Shown here: in pieces, positions 1-8,405 of the stretch
How positions within the stretch are numbered: the stretch's first letter is position 1
Layout of the letters: every line of letters begins with the position of its first letter
From: Tardiphaga robiniae
Lineage (GTDB): Bacteria > Pseudomonadota > Alphaproteobacteria > Rhizobiales > Xanthobacteraceae
Assembly: GCF_013359755.1 (NCBI RefSeq)
Contig: NZ_JABMCJ010000077.1
Span: 124,001 to 188,000, forward strand
Length of the DNA stretch: 64,000 nt
Direction: 5' to 3'
Position numbers and translations under genes: made by a program
The notes under the pieces: model-generated
What the model was told of the DNA's origin: nothing
What the model saw: the letters and a program-made list of their open reading frames with translations, nothing else
The model's database searches: none

Positions 1-423
1 CATGACGTCGAGCAGGTGAAAGCGCGCGAGGTTTTCCGCGATCGCGTCATTGACGTCACTGCGGGTGCCCATGCGACGCCACCAGTCGCTGCCATGGCCG
101 AGATGTTCGGACGCAGCGAGACCGACCGTCTCCAGCGGAGTCATGTCGGGATAGAGCTGATTGATCTGGAAGGTGCGCGACAGCCCGCGCAAGACGCGTT
201 TGTGCACCGGCAGTCCGGTGATGTCGTTGCCCTCGAGCAAGATGCGGCCGGAATTGGGCTTGAGCACACCGGTCAGAAGATTGATCACGGTTGTCTTGCC
301 GGCACCGTTCGGGCCGATCAGCGCGTGACGCGCGCCGGCCTCGATCTTCAGCGACAGATCGCGCGTGACGCGGAGGCCACCGAAGGACTTTTCGAGATTG
401 ACGGTTTCCAGCGCGATGGTCAT
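1..423 (-). CDS. livG: Liv-type ABC transporter ATP-binding protein (LivG), 3' end outside window
   Basis: The reading frame runs from an ATG at 423 to the window edge without a stop, so 141 N-terminal residues are visible and the C-terminus is missing. The N-terminus reads MTIALETVNLEKSFGG, followed by a Walker A of the form GPNGAGKT near residue 40 and the Q-loop region with TFQINQLYPDMT. This is the cytoplasmic ATPase of a branched-chain amino acid type (HAAT) importer. Its start overlaps the stop of the LivM gene by four bases (ATGA, 420-423), which implies translational coupling. The signature motif and Walker B lie outside the window. The substrate cannot be read from the ATPase. Confidence 0.93.
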   Translation of the reverse strand, partial: MTIALETVNLEKSFGGLRVTRDLSLKIEAGARHALIGPNGAGKTTVINLLTGVLKPNSGRILLEGNDITGLPVHKRVLRGLSRTFQINQLYPDMTPLETVGLAASEHLGHGSDWWRRMGTRSDVNDAIAENLARFHLLDVM

Positions 424-1463
424 GGCGCCTCACTTTCCGGCGCAACGACCGGCGTCTTGGCGCGGCTGAACTTGCTTGCGATCAGGCGCGGCAGGAACAT
501 CGCCCAGCGATGCATGCGGTCGCGGCCGATCAGCACGATGACCACCAGCACGGCGCCGATCCAGAACTGCCAGTATTGCGGCGTCAACGTCGAGAACAGC
601 TCCTGCAGCAGTTTGAAGATCACCGCACCGATCAAGCCGCCATAGAGATAGCCGGTGCCGCCGATGATCAGGACCAGCATCAGGTCAGCCGAGCGATCGA
701 AGGCAAAACCGTCGAGCGAGGCGAGCGCCGTCGTCTGCGTCGAGAGTGCACCGGCAACGCCTGCGTAGAAGGCGGCGATGGTGTAGATCGCGATCAGCCG
801 GCGATTGACGGGAATGCCAATCGCCGAGGCGCGCAGCGGATTGTTGCGGATCGCTCGCAGCGACAGGCCGAACGGCGAATGCACGATGCGTCGCGCCAGC
901 AGGAACAAGACGAACAGCACGCAGAGACAATAGATGAAGCCGACCTTGCCGAAGATATCGAACGAGAACTGGCCGAGGATCGGCGCCATCTCGATGCCCT
1001 GAAGGCCATCGGATCCGCCGGTGATATTTGAAAAGCGGTTGGCGAGTTCGCGCAGCAACAGCGCAATACCGAGCGTCACCATCAGCCGCGTCAGATCTGA
1101 CCCGCGCATGACGAGAAAGCTCGTCACGAAGCCGAGCGCCATCGCGGCAAGACCGGCAACTACCAATGCGATCACAGGTTCGGTGACGATGCCGTGCAAT
1201 GCGAGCAGTCCCGCCGCATAGCCGCCGAAGCCGAAGAATGCGGCATGGCCGAGCGAAACGATGCCGGCATAGCCGAGGATGAGATCGAGCGAGAGCGCGA
1301 ACAGCGCGAGCCAGGCGATCTCGGTCAGGATCAGGTAACGGTTCGGGAACAGCAGGATGCAGCCCGCGGCGGTGAGCCAGAACACGACTTCAGGCCAGCG
1401 CCATTGCGCGCGCGCCATGGCGAAGGTGCCGACTTCCGGATGGGTGGTGCTGTTGGCTGTCAT
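420..1463 (-). CDS. livM: Liv-type ABC transporter permease LivM
   Basis: This polytopic inner-membrane permease of the LivM family has about 347 residues. Recognisable family segments are LILGYAGIVSLGHAAFFGFGGYAAG near the N-terminus and a glycine-rich C-terminal part (VLIIGGTGYLYGGLIGA). The ATG at 1463 (MTANSTTHPEV) was preferred over an in-frame ATG at 1493, because it lies 7 bases after the LivH stop and has a GGTGAG sequence just upstream. It pairs with LivH to form the channel and is coupled to LivG by a 4-base overlap. The substrate is unknown. Confidence 0.93.
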   Translation of the reverse strand: MTANSTTHPEVGTFAMARAQWRWPEVVFWLTAAGCILLFPNRYLILTEIAWLALFALSLDLILGYAGIVSLGHAAFFGFGGYAAGLLALHGIVTEPVIALVVAGLAAMALGFVTSFLVMRGSDLTRLMVTLGIALLLRELANRFSNITGGSDGLQGIEMAPILGQFSFDIFGKVGFIYCLCVLFVLFLLARRIVHSPFGLSLRAIRNNPLRASAIGIPVNRRLIAIYTIAAFYAGVAGALSTQTTALASLDGFAFDRSADLMLVLIIGGTGYLYGGLIGAVIFKLLQELFSTLTPQYWQFWIGAVLVVIVLIGRDRMHRWAMFLPRLIASKFSRAKTPVVAPESEAP

Positions 1464-1470
1464 GACGCCC

Positions 1471-2337
1471 TCACCGCGCTGCGGTGCGGCCAAACAGGCC
1501 GTTCGGGCGCCAGATCAGGATCACGATCATCATGGTGTAGATCACGAAGGCGCCGAGCTTCGGCACGTAATATTTGCCGGCGACATCGCCGATGCCCAGC
1601 AGCAGCGAAGCCAGGAATGGCCCAGTGATGCTGGACGAACCGCCGACGGTCACCACGATCAGGAAGTAGATCATGAACTTCAGCGGGAAGTACGGATCGA
1701 GGCCGAGGATTTCTGCGCCAAGTGCGCCGCCCATGCCAGCCAATCCGCAGCCGAACGCAAAGGTCAGCGCGAACACCTGCGGCACGTTGATGCCCAGACC
1801 CGACGCGGCGCGCGGATCATCGACCGCGGCGCGCAACCGGCTACCGAAGCGGGTCTTGGACAGGATCATCTGAAGCGCCACCGTGAGCAGTCCGCAGATG
1901 ACGATGATCATCAAACGATAGCGTCCGACGCCGAGGCCGAAGAGATTGATCTGGCCCTGCAGGTAATCCGGCAGATGGATGAAGGTCTGCGACGACCCCA
2001 TAAAGTAGTCTACCGCGGTCACCGACATGAAGACGAGGCCGATGGTGAACAGCACCTGATCAAGATGACTGCGCGTATAGAGGTGCCGATAGAGTGAACG
2101 CTCCAGCACGGCGCCGATCGCAGCGCTCACCACGAAAGCAATCGGCAAAGCCGCAAAGAATGGCAGGCCGGCGCGATTGACCAGGATCGCGCAGGCATAA
2201 CCGCCCGCCATGGCGAAGGCGCCGTGCGCGAGGTTGACGAAGTTCATCAGCCCAAGCGTCACCGCCAGCCCGCACGCCAGCACGAACAGCAACATGCCGT
2301 AGGCGATGCCGTCGAACAGAATGGTGAGAAGGGTCAT
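1471..2337 (-). CDS. livH: Liv-type ABC transporter permease LivH
   Basis: This is a 288-residue polytopic permease of the LivH family. The segment GLMNFVNLAHGAFAMAGGYA near residue 35 is the family's NxAHG region, and a C-terminal segment VGGSSSITGPFLASLLLG matches the conserved loop. The ATG at 2337 (MTLLTILFDGIAYG) is the natural LivH start. The open frame extends upstream to 2427, but that stretch encodes basic, non-membrane sequence running into an intergenic repeat. The gene lies between the substrate-binding protein gene upstream and livM downstream. The repeat at 2364-2516 separates it from the binding-protein gene. Confidence 0.92.
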   Translation of the reverse strand: MTLLTILFDGIAYGMLLFVLACGLAVTLGLMNFVNLAHGAFAMAGGYACAILVNRAGLPFFAALPIAFVVSAAIGAVLERSLYRHLYTRSHLDQVLFTIGLVFMSVTAVDYFMGSSQTFIHLPDYLQGQINLFGLGVGRYRLMIIVICGLLTVALQMILSKTRFGSRLRAAVDDPRAASGLGINVPQVFALTFAFGCGLAGMGGALGAEILGLDPYFPLKFMIYFLIVVTVGGSSSITGPFLASLLLGIGDVAGKYYVPKLGAFVIYTMMIVILIWRPNGLFGRTAAR

Positions 2338-2363
2338 GAAACGACAGGTGCTTTCTTTCTTGG

Positions 2364-2516
2364 CCCTCCCCCGCGCTTGCGTGGGGTCTAGCGGGCGACC
2401 TCGCCCGCTATGGGTGGCCGGCCGCAAGGCCGGTCGGGTGGGGGTGGTGCCGCATAAAGAGCGGCGCGTGTTGCACCCCCACCCTACCCCTCCACACGCA
2501 AGCGCGGGGGGGGGGG
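2364..2516. repeat. Inverted-pair palindromic intergenic repeat (type II)
   Basis: Two palindromic halves face each other. The left half has CCCTCCCCCGCGCTTGCG, a GC-rich stem (GCGGGCG/CGCCCGC) and GGGTGGGGGTG. The right half has CACCCCCACCC and then CACGCAAGCGCGGGGG. It sits between the binding-protein gene and livH of the first Liv operon, so it may act as an mRNA stabiliser or attenuator of the distal genes. It has the same design as the unit at 30953-31067. Confidence 0.8.
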
Positions 2517-2560
2517 AATTGCCGATGGCGGAGCTTACTACACTTCGGAAAAAGTGTCGC

Positions 2561-3730
2561 TTACTTCTTCGTCTTGCCGGGATCCTTCACCGCCTCGAAC
2601 GTCGCGAATTCGATGTTGTAGAGTTCGCCGTCCACCTTCTCGACCTTGCGGATATAGATGTTCTGCACGATATCACGGGTCTCCGGATCGATGGAGATCG
2701 GGCCGCGCGGGCTCTCCCACTTCATGCCCTTCATCGCAGCGATCAGGCTGTCGCCATCGGCCTTGCCACCGGTCTTCTTCAGTGCCTCGTAGACGAGATG
2801 AATGCCATCCCAGCCGCCAACGGCCATGAAGCCCGGGCGCGTATTGTACGCCTTCTTGTAGGCCGCAACGAACTCCTTGTTCATCGCCGAGGGATGCGCT
2901 GCCGAATACAGATGCGCGGTCACGGCGCCAAGCGCTGCGTCGCCCATGTTGTTCAGCAGGTCGTCGTCCATCACGTCGCCGGGTCCGATCACCTTGATGC
3001 CGGACTTGTCGAGGCCACGCTCGGCATACTGCTTCATGAAGTTGCCGCCCTGCCCGGCGGGCACGAACACGAACACCGCGTCGGGCTTACTGTCCTTCAT
3101 GCGCTGCAGGAACGGCGCGAAATCGGGATTGGCGAGCGGCACCTTGACCTCTTCGACAATCTCGCCGCCACCGGCGGTGAAGTGCTCCTTGAAGAATTGC
3201 AGCGCGTCGTTGCCCGGTGCGTAGTCGGAGGTCAGCGTAGCGACCTTCTTGATGCCGTTCTTTGCAGCCCAGTCACCGATGATGGTGGAGGACTGTGCCA
3301 GCGTGAACGAGGTGCGCACGATATAGGGCGAACGCTCGGTGATGATCGAGGTGCCGGCAGCCATCACGATTTCCGGCACCTTCGCCTGGGTCGCGAGCGG
3401 CGCAGCGGCCAACGCAGCCGGTGTCACGCCGAAGCCGGCGATGATGTTGACCTTCTCGTTGACGATCAGTTCCTGCGCGAGGCGCTTGGTGTTGTCAGGC
3501 AGCGCCGCGTCATCCTTGAGGATGATTTCGACCTTCTTGCCGGCAACAGTGTCGCCGTTTTTCTGCTGATAGAGCTTGATGGCATTGTTGATCTGCTGGC
3601 CGGTCGAAGCCTGGCCGCCAGTCATGGGCACGATCAGGCCGATCTTGACGGTCTCCTGCGCCTGCGCGAGCCCGCCGATGGACAGCACGCTGACAGCGGT
3701 CACGGTCGCGGAAATCAAATTCCTCAGCAT
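2561..3730 (-). CDS. Liv-type ABC transporter periplasmic substrate-binding protein
   Basis: This 389-residue protein has a signal peptide (MLRNLISATVTAVSVLSIGG, cleavage likely after AQA near residue 24). It is followed by the type I periplasmic-binding fold of the Leu/Ile/Val-binding (Peripla_BP_6) family, starting VKIGLIVPMTGGQASTG. The start is certain: an AGGAGG lies five bases before the ATG (3736-3741). It is first in the operon with livH, livM and livG and divergent from marR. The ligand pocket cannot be assigned from sequence alone; related proteins in this bacterial group bind aromatic or aliphatic acids as well as amino acids. Confidence 0.93.
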   Translation of the reverse strand: MLRNLISATVTAVSVLSIGGLAQAQETVKIGLIVPMTGGQASTGQQINNAIKLYQQKNGDTVAGKKVEIILKDDAALPDNTKRLAQELIVNEKVNIIAGFGVTPAALAAAPLATQAKVPEIVMAAGTSIITERSPYIVRTSFTLAQSSTIIGDWAAKNGIKKVATLTSDYAPGNDALQFFKEHFTAGGGEIVEEVKVPLANPDFAPFLQRMKDSKPDAVFVFVPAGQGGNFMKQYAERGLDKSGIKVIGPGDVMDDDLLNNMGDAALGAVTAHLYSAAHPSAMNKEFVAAYKKAYNTRPGFMAVGGWDGIHLVYEALKKTGGKADGDSLIAAMKGMKWESPRGPISIDPETRDIVQNIYIRKVEKVDGELYNIEFATFEAVKDPGKTKK

Positions 3731-3832
3731 TAATTCCTCCTCTGTAGGTGATGCCGGCTCTTCAAGGCCGTGAAGTCATAGTCCCCATACGCTGTCGCCC
3801 GCGATGATGATCGCCCGCGATAACGGAGCCAT

Positions 3833-3880
3833 GTTGACCTGTCAACGGCTGGGTTGACAACACAACGCGGTCTGTTGAAC
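3833..3880. promoter_or_regulatory. Candidate MarR operator: three phased GTTGA boxes
   Basis: In the divergent gap between the binding-protein gene and marR there is a perfect inverted repeat GTTGAC-CT-GTCAAC (3833-3846), a second one GTTG-A-CAAC (3853-3861) and a third box GTTGAAC (3874-3880). The boxes start 20 and 21 bases apart, about two helical turns, so bound dimers would sit on one face. MarR proteins usually bind such short inverted repeats in their own divergent promoters. Assignment to the neighbouring MarR is inference. Confidence 0.55.
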
Positions 3881-3977
3881 TGCGTAATGCCGACGCATCG
3901 TGGCATGCTGCTAAAGTCTAGCCAAGCATTCACGGGCCGCTCGATTTCCGTTCATTCAGATTGCAGATCGTATCCAG

Positions 3978-4469
3978 ATGACAAAGCCGGTGATCAACCA
4001 TGGACGATATGTACCGGCGCTCATCAATTTCCTGGGCAACAAGCTCGCTGCGGGTGCCTCAAGTGCCTATCGGCGCGAATTCGGCGTCGGCGTCACCGAA
4101 TGGCGGATCCTCTCGAAACTCGCCAGCGAAGACGCGTGCACCGCACAACAGATTTGCCAGTATTTCGATCTCGACAAGGGGCTGGTCAGCCGCACCCTTA
4201 AATCACTGGTGGACAACGGCAGCGTAACGGTCAGTGACCTGGCCGGCGACAACAGGCGCGTCGTCATCCTGACCAAATCCGGCCGCGCGCTGCATGACCG
4301 GATCATCGAGCTGGCGCTGGATCGCGAACGGGTCCTGCTGGATTGCCTCGATGAGAAGGAAGTCGAAAAGCTGATCGACATGCTGGGCCGCCTGCTGGCA
4401 CAGGCACCGGCGGTCAACGCGGTACAGGTTCGCAAACCCGCTGCATCGAAGCGCAAGACCACGGCGTGA
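3978..4469 (+). CDS. MarR-family winged-helix transcriptional regulator
   Basis: This 163-residue protein has the MarR layout: an N-terminal dimerisation helix, then a winged helix at about residues 35-105 (VTEWRILSKLA, DLDKGLVSRTLKSLVDNGSV, and the wing DNRRVVILTKSGRAL), then a C-terminal helix with a basic tail. It is transcribed away from the first Liv operon across a 247-base gap that holds repeated GTTGA boxes. It is therefore probably an autorepressor and ligand-responsive repressor of that transporter. MarR proteins often sense phenolic or aromatic acids, but the ligand here is not visible. Confidence 0.9.
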   Translation: MTKPVINHGRYVPALINFLGNKLAAGASSAYRREFGVGVTEWRILSKLASEDACTAQQICQYFDLDKGLVSRTLKSLVDNGSVTVSDLAGDNRRVVILTKSGRALHDRIIELALDRERVLLDCLDEKEVEKLIDMLGRLLAQAPAVNAVQVRKPAASKRKTTA

Positions 4470-4488
4470 GACGACATGGCTGAGTACG

Positions 4489-4918
4489 GTCACGCGCCGT
4501 CCTTGCCCGCGCCTGAGCGCGTGCGTGGCGGTCCCGGGGGTCTCCCTCGAAAATGAGGGAGATGAAGCGCCGAAAGGCGCGACTTGGGTACAGTGCCGCA
4601 GCGTGCTGTCCGGATCGCCGGACCACAGAGGCCGCGGAAACGCCTTTCGACGCTCCACCGTGGCGATTTCTGTCCCCGGGACCGTTCTTCCGGGCAAAGG
4701 CGCAGACCTCCGCAGTCCGCTTATCCCGACGGTTTCCCGCCGTTCACCAATGCCACGTCCAGCCAGCATGAGTGGCAGACCCCCGTAGTGGGGCCGGACG
4801 GTGACCCAAGGCCTCCCGAGTGCGTGAGGAAACGTCTTCCTCCCGCCCGCAGGCGCCACATCCCGCCCCGCGCTAACAAGCGTCCCTGGCAACGCCCCTC
4901 AAAGTGGGACGGGATGCA
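4489..4918. other. Highly structured non-coding element
   Basis: No convincing gene lies in the 534 bases between marR and the autotransporter. The stretch contains many perfect hairpins: CTCCCTC/GAGGGAG (4542-4561), GCGCC-GAAA-GGCGC with a GNRA loop on the plus strand (4567-4580), GTCCGG-ATCG-CCGGAC (4608-4623), TGCCAC/GTGGCA (4751-4777) and GAGGAA/TTCCTC (4826-4842). GGTCCCGGGG at 4530-4539 is fully complementary to 4674-4683 and would close a domain. It is either a structured RNA or a repeated intergenic element. A 229-codon minus-strand frame through it is judged spurious. Confidence 0.55.
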
Positions 4919-5003
4919 AGAGAATATAATCTACATTGGAATGGCGTCAAGGATTATTTTCAGGTTTCTGCCGAACGAATGCGCACCGCACCCTCGGCAC
5001 CTG

Positions 5004-8000
5004 CTACCACGTATAACGCGCAACGCCCTTTCCGGCATAGCTGCGCGTGACGTCCGAGAACTCGCCCTCGAACGTCGCCGCAAGCGACAAGCCGTTGCTC
5101 CATGCCAGTTCGGCCGAGGCCGTGGTCAGCGCCGCATCGCGTGCCGGCGCTGCGCCGGACACCGTGAACGATGCGCCGGGCAGCGACTGGAACGTGGCGG
5201 CCACGCTGCGATCGCTGTTGAAGTCATGCGCCCACGCCGCGCGGCCACGCAGCGTCAGGATCGCATCGTTGACGGCGAAGGACTTGTCGGTGCGCAGGCC
5301 GAGTTCGCTGCGGGTCGATGTCACTGTCTTGCCCGCGTAGTTCAGCGCAAAGGTGCTGGCGCCGCCATTGACGGTTTCCGCATAGGACGGCAGGTCGAAT
5401 GCGATCACCTGCGCGGCGACATAGGGCGTCACGCCGACGCCGCCGAGCCATGAACTCACAGTGCGGTTACCGCCTTCGACCCGCGCCGAATAGGAATTCG
5501 CATTGAATTGCGCATGCAGGCGATCGAGGCCGGCGACGGTGACGATGCGATCGGTCGTGATGTCCTGCCAGCCATAGGCTGCCGCGGCGGTGATATAGGC
5601 AGACGACACGCTGTGACGCACGAAGGCGCCCATCTGAAACATGTCCGAATGACCGCTGCCGCCATTGGCCACGGAGAAATTCGTGCCGGCGCCCGCGAGC
5701 GAGAAGCCGGCGATGGTGGTCGGCGACAACAGCACATCGGCGCCGACAGCGGTGCCGCCGATGCTGCTGCGCGCGGTGTTCGATCCCGTCGCCGCATTGC
5801 CGTCGGTGGTCTGCGATCCGCCGAAGCTCGACGCCCACACGCTCCAGCGCGTCTCGAAGGACGGCGCGCGCGGCGGCGCCTTGGTCAACATCGCGAAGGC
5901 ATCACGCGGCTTGCGCGCATCCGCATATCCCATCGCGCCCGGCGCATCGAATCCCCTGCCCGCGCTGAACGGATCGGTCATCATGCCCATGAACTGCGTC
6001 ATGGCGTTGAAGGTCGTCTGCTGCGATCCCGTCGCGGTTTCGCCCGAGGTCTGCGTCAGCGCATTGCGCAGCGCGTCGCCGGTGAGCGCAAACAGCGCGT
6101 TGAACTGGCTCGGCATCGTGCCGCCGCTCACCAGCGCATTGTCGATGGCAGTTGCGACGGCCTTCTGATTGCGGCTGGCACTGTCCGGCAGGTTCGGGCT
6201 GAGCAGGCCGGGATCGACGGTCAGCAACACGTCGTTGCCCACATAGCTCAGCCGCGCATTGCGCGCGAAGTTGTTGAGCAGGGTTGTCGTGTCGAAGCTG
6301 CCGCTGATCGTGCCGGCAGTGAGGATCGTATAGGTCGTCGTCGTGGCGATGCGCGCCAGCGGATCGACCGTGACCTTGCCAGCCAGCGTCGCGGTGCCGG
6401 TGACGATGGTCTTGTCGGATGATGCTCCGGAGATCTGCACCAGATAGGTCGATGCCGCCGTCATCGTCAGGCTGCCAGTGACATTGAGCGTGCCGATCGA
6501 GTTGCCCGGCGCCAGCACGCCGCCATTGATCAGCGTGTCGCCGACAAAGCCGTTGCCGCCGAGCGTGCCGCCTGAATTCACCGTAGTCAGCGACGACGAT
6601 GCGATCGAACCGTTGACGCTGAGCGTGCCGGCGTCGACCGTCGTCGTCCCGGTATAGGTGTTGATCCCGCTCAGCACGGTGTTGCCCGCACCGGTCTTCA
6701 CCAGTTTGCCCTGGTCGGCGCCGCTGTCGGAAATGACTCCGTCGAAGCTGTAGAAGTTCGAGCGATTGAAGATCAGCGTGCCGCCGTTGGCGACATCGCC
6801 GACAATCGAACCGGTGGTGCCGCCATTGCCGATCTGCAGCGTCGAGCAGAAGCAGATCGCGGTGCCGCCGGTATAGGTGTTGGCGCCGGTCAGTGTCGTG
6901 ACGCCGGTGCCGTCGATCCACAGCGACATCTTCGCCGCCGCGCCATCTCTGATCACGCCGGCAAAGGTCGTGCTGCTGTTGTTGAGGCCGACGACCAGAA
7001 CCGCATCGGCGGCGTTGGCATTGGTCACGTTGCCGGCGCCGGCCAGCGAGCCGATGAACTGGAACGGGCTGTCGAGGGCCAGCGTGGCGCCGGCCGCGAT
7101 CGCATAGGCGCTGTCCGGGCTGAGCGAGCCGCTCGCGAGCAGCGTGCCGGCAAGAATATTGGTGGCGCCCGTATAAATGCTGTTGCCGGTGAGCGACAGT
7201 GTACCGGCGCCGGTCTTGGTCAATGCGCCAGGCGTCCCGCCGCTGTCCGCGATATTGCCGGACAGTTCGAGAGTGCCGGTATCGACCTGCAGGGTGCCGC
7301 CGCCAGTGCCCAAAGCAATGCTGCGCGCCGATGAAAAGCCGGCAGTCGTCTGCAGCGTGCCGCCGGTGAAGGTCAGCGCCCCCGCTGCGCCGCCGAGATT
7401 GGCATCCTGCGCGACGCTAATCGTGCCGCCGGCAAAGGTCGTGCCGCCGGTGTAGGTGTTGATCCCGGACAGGATCATCGTGCCGGCGCCGGTCTTCACC
7501 AGCGAGCCGCCGGTGCCGCCGTCGGCGATGACGCCGGTGACGTTGGTGGAGAAGTTGTTGCCACCGACCGTCAACTCGTTTTGGCCCAGTCTGAAAGTGC
7601 CGCCGCCGTTGATCGAGCCGGCGCTGAGCTTGTTGTCGCCAAGGGGGCCGGTCGATCCGCCGAAATCCGTGGTACCCGCCGCGCCATTGGTGATAGCCGC
7701 GTTGCCGGCCGTGCTGGTGTTAATGAATTGCAGTTGGAAGTTGTTGGCGATGGTGGCACTGCCGGCCGTGCTGGAGTTGGCGAAAGTCATGACGCTGTTG
7801 TTGGTGATGTCGACTGAGCCGCCGTTGACGACGATGCCGGCGCCGACGAAAAAGAGACTGCTGCCGACGGTGAAGCTGTAAGCCGAAGCACCGGCATTGA
7901 AGGTCCAGCCGCCGAGGGTCGTAGAGGCCGAAAATGACAGCGCGGCGACGCCGGACGTGCCGAAGAACGCGGTGCCGGTCGGCACCGCGGCCGGACCCCA

Positions 8001-8192
8001 GTTCGCTGCCGTGTTGAAGTCGCCGCTGCCGGGCGTGTTCAGCCAGGTGGCGTCCTGCGCCGCCGCCGGCAGCGCCGCCAAAAAGGGCGCGATGCACAGC
8101 GCCGACGAGGCCAGCAAAATGGCCCGTAACCGGCGCGCCGCGCCGAAACGATCGTTGAGAACCCGTATCGCCACCCGCTCACCCCGTTGCAT
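5004..8192 (-). CDS. Autotransporter with beta-strand-repeat passenger (downstream paralog)
   Basis: This protein of about 1062 residues has three parts. First comes a long basic signal sequence (RRLRAILLASSALCIAPF, cleavage near AAA-QD at residue 45). The passenger carries autotransporter-associated beta-strand repeats of the form LVKTGAGTMILSGINTYTGG, several copies of which are visible. The last ~290 residues form the beta-barrel, ending YAGKGVARYTW with a terminal aromatic residue as expected for outer-membrane insertion. The passenger also has two copies of a 19-residue FxNxSTAGxAxITN unit. The ATG at 8192 was chosen over 8345 because the longer N-terminus is arginine-rich and precedes the signal oddly. 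It is a tandem paralog of the next gene. Adhesin or surface role inferred. Confidence 0.88.
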   Translation of the reverse strand: MQRGERVAIRVLNDRFGAARRLRAILLASSALCIAPFLAALPAAAQDATWLNTPGSGDFNTAANWGPAAVPTGTAFFGTSGVAALSFSASTTLGGWTFNAGASAYSFTVGSSLFFVGAGIVVNGGSVDITNNSVMTFANSSTAGSATIANNFQLQFINTSTAGNAAITNGAAGTTDFGGSTGPLGDNKLSAGSINGGGTFRLGQNELTVGGNNFSTNVTGVIADGGTGGSLVKTGAGTMILSGINTYTGGTTFAGGTISVAQDANLGGAAGALTFTGGTLQTTAGFSSARSIALGTGGGTLQVDTGTLELSGNIADSGGTPGALTKTGAGTLSLTGNSIYTGATNILAGTLLASGSLSPDSAYAIAAGATLALDSPFQFIGSLAGAGNVTNANAADAVLVVGLNNSSTTFAGVIRDGAAAKMSLWIDGTGVTTLTGANTYTGGTAICFCSTLQIGNGGTTGSIVGDVANGGTLIFNRSNFYSFDGVISDSGADQGKLVKTGAGNTVLSGINTYTGTTTVDAGTLSVNGSIASSSLTTVNSGGTLGGNGFVGDTLINGGVLAPGNSIGTLNVTGSLTMTAASTYLVQISGASSDKTIVTGTATLAGKVTVDPLARIATTTTYTILTAGTISGSFDTTTLLNNFARNARLSYVGNDVLLTVDPGLLSPNLPDSASRNQKAVATAIDNALVSGGTMPSQFNALFALTGDALRNALTQTSGETATGSQQTTFNAMTQFMGMMTDPFSAGRGFDAPGAMGYADARKPRDAFAMLTKAPPRAPSFETRWSVWASSFGGSQTTDGNAATGSNTARSSIGGTAVGADVLLSPTTIAGFSLAGAGTNFSVANGGSGHSDMFQMGAFVRHSVSSAYITAAAAYGWQDITTDRIVTVAGLDRLHAQFNANSYSARVEGGNRTVSSWLGGVGVTPYVAAQVIAFDLPSYAETVNGGASTFALNYAGKTVTSTRSELGLRTDKSFAVNDAILTLRGRAAWAHDFNSDRSVAATFQSLPGASFTVSGAAPARDAALTTASAELAWSNGLSLAATFEGEFSDVTRSYAGKGVARYTW

Positions 8193-8405
8193 TTCGACGC
8201 TCAAGGGCGCGGCGAAGCCGTGTATCGGAGCGGACCCTGCCACAATGGAACCGCGCCGTCGTCGCATTTTGCGCAAAGCGACGCGCGGTACCCCAAAATG
8301 GTCGGTTCGGCAGGTGATTTCCCGGCAATGTCGCCGGAAAGTCACAGCCCGTTGGCGCGTCCTTGCACGACGACCAAGCCGACGTCACCCATCAGACAGG
8401 CGCGA

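Noticed and set aside
2306-3733. 475-codon plus-strand frame opposite the first binding-protein gene
   Set aside because: It is antisense to a clear signal-peptide-bearing periplasmic binding protein gene; the translation is rich in His, Arg, Leu and Val with no motif.
4203-4892. 229-codon minus-strand frame across the structured element
   Set aside because: It runs antisense into marR, has no recognisable domain or ribosome-binding site, and its sequence is that of paired hairpin arms. Such frames arise from GC-rich non-coding repeats.
5508-6422. 304-codon plus-strand frame opposite the downstream autotransporter
   Set aside because: Repetitive Arg/Ala/Gly translation caused by the GC-rich repeat structure of the sense gene.
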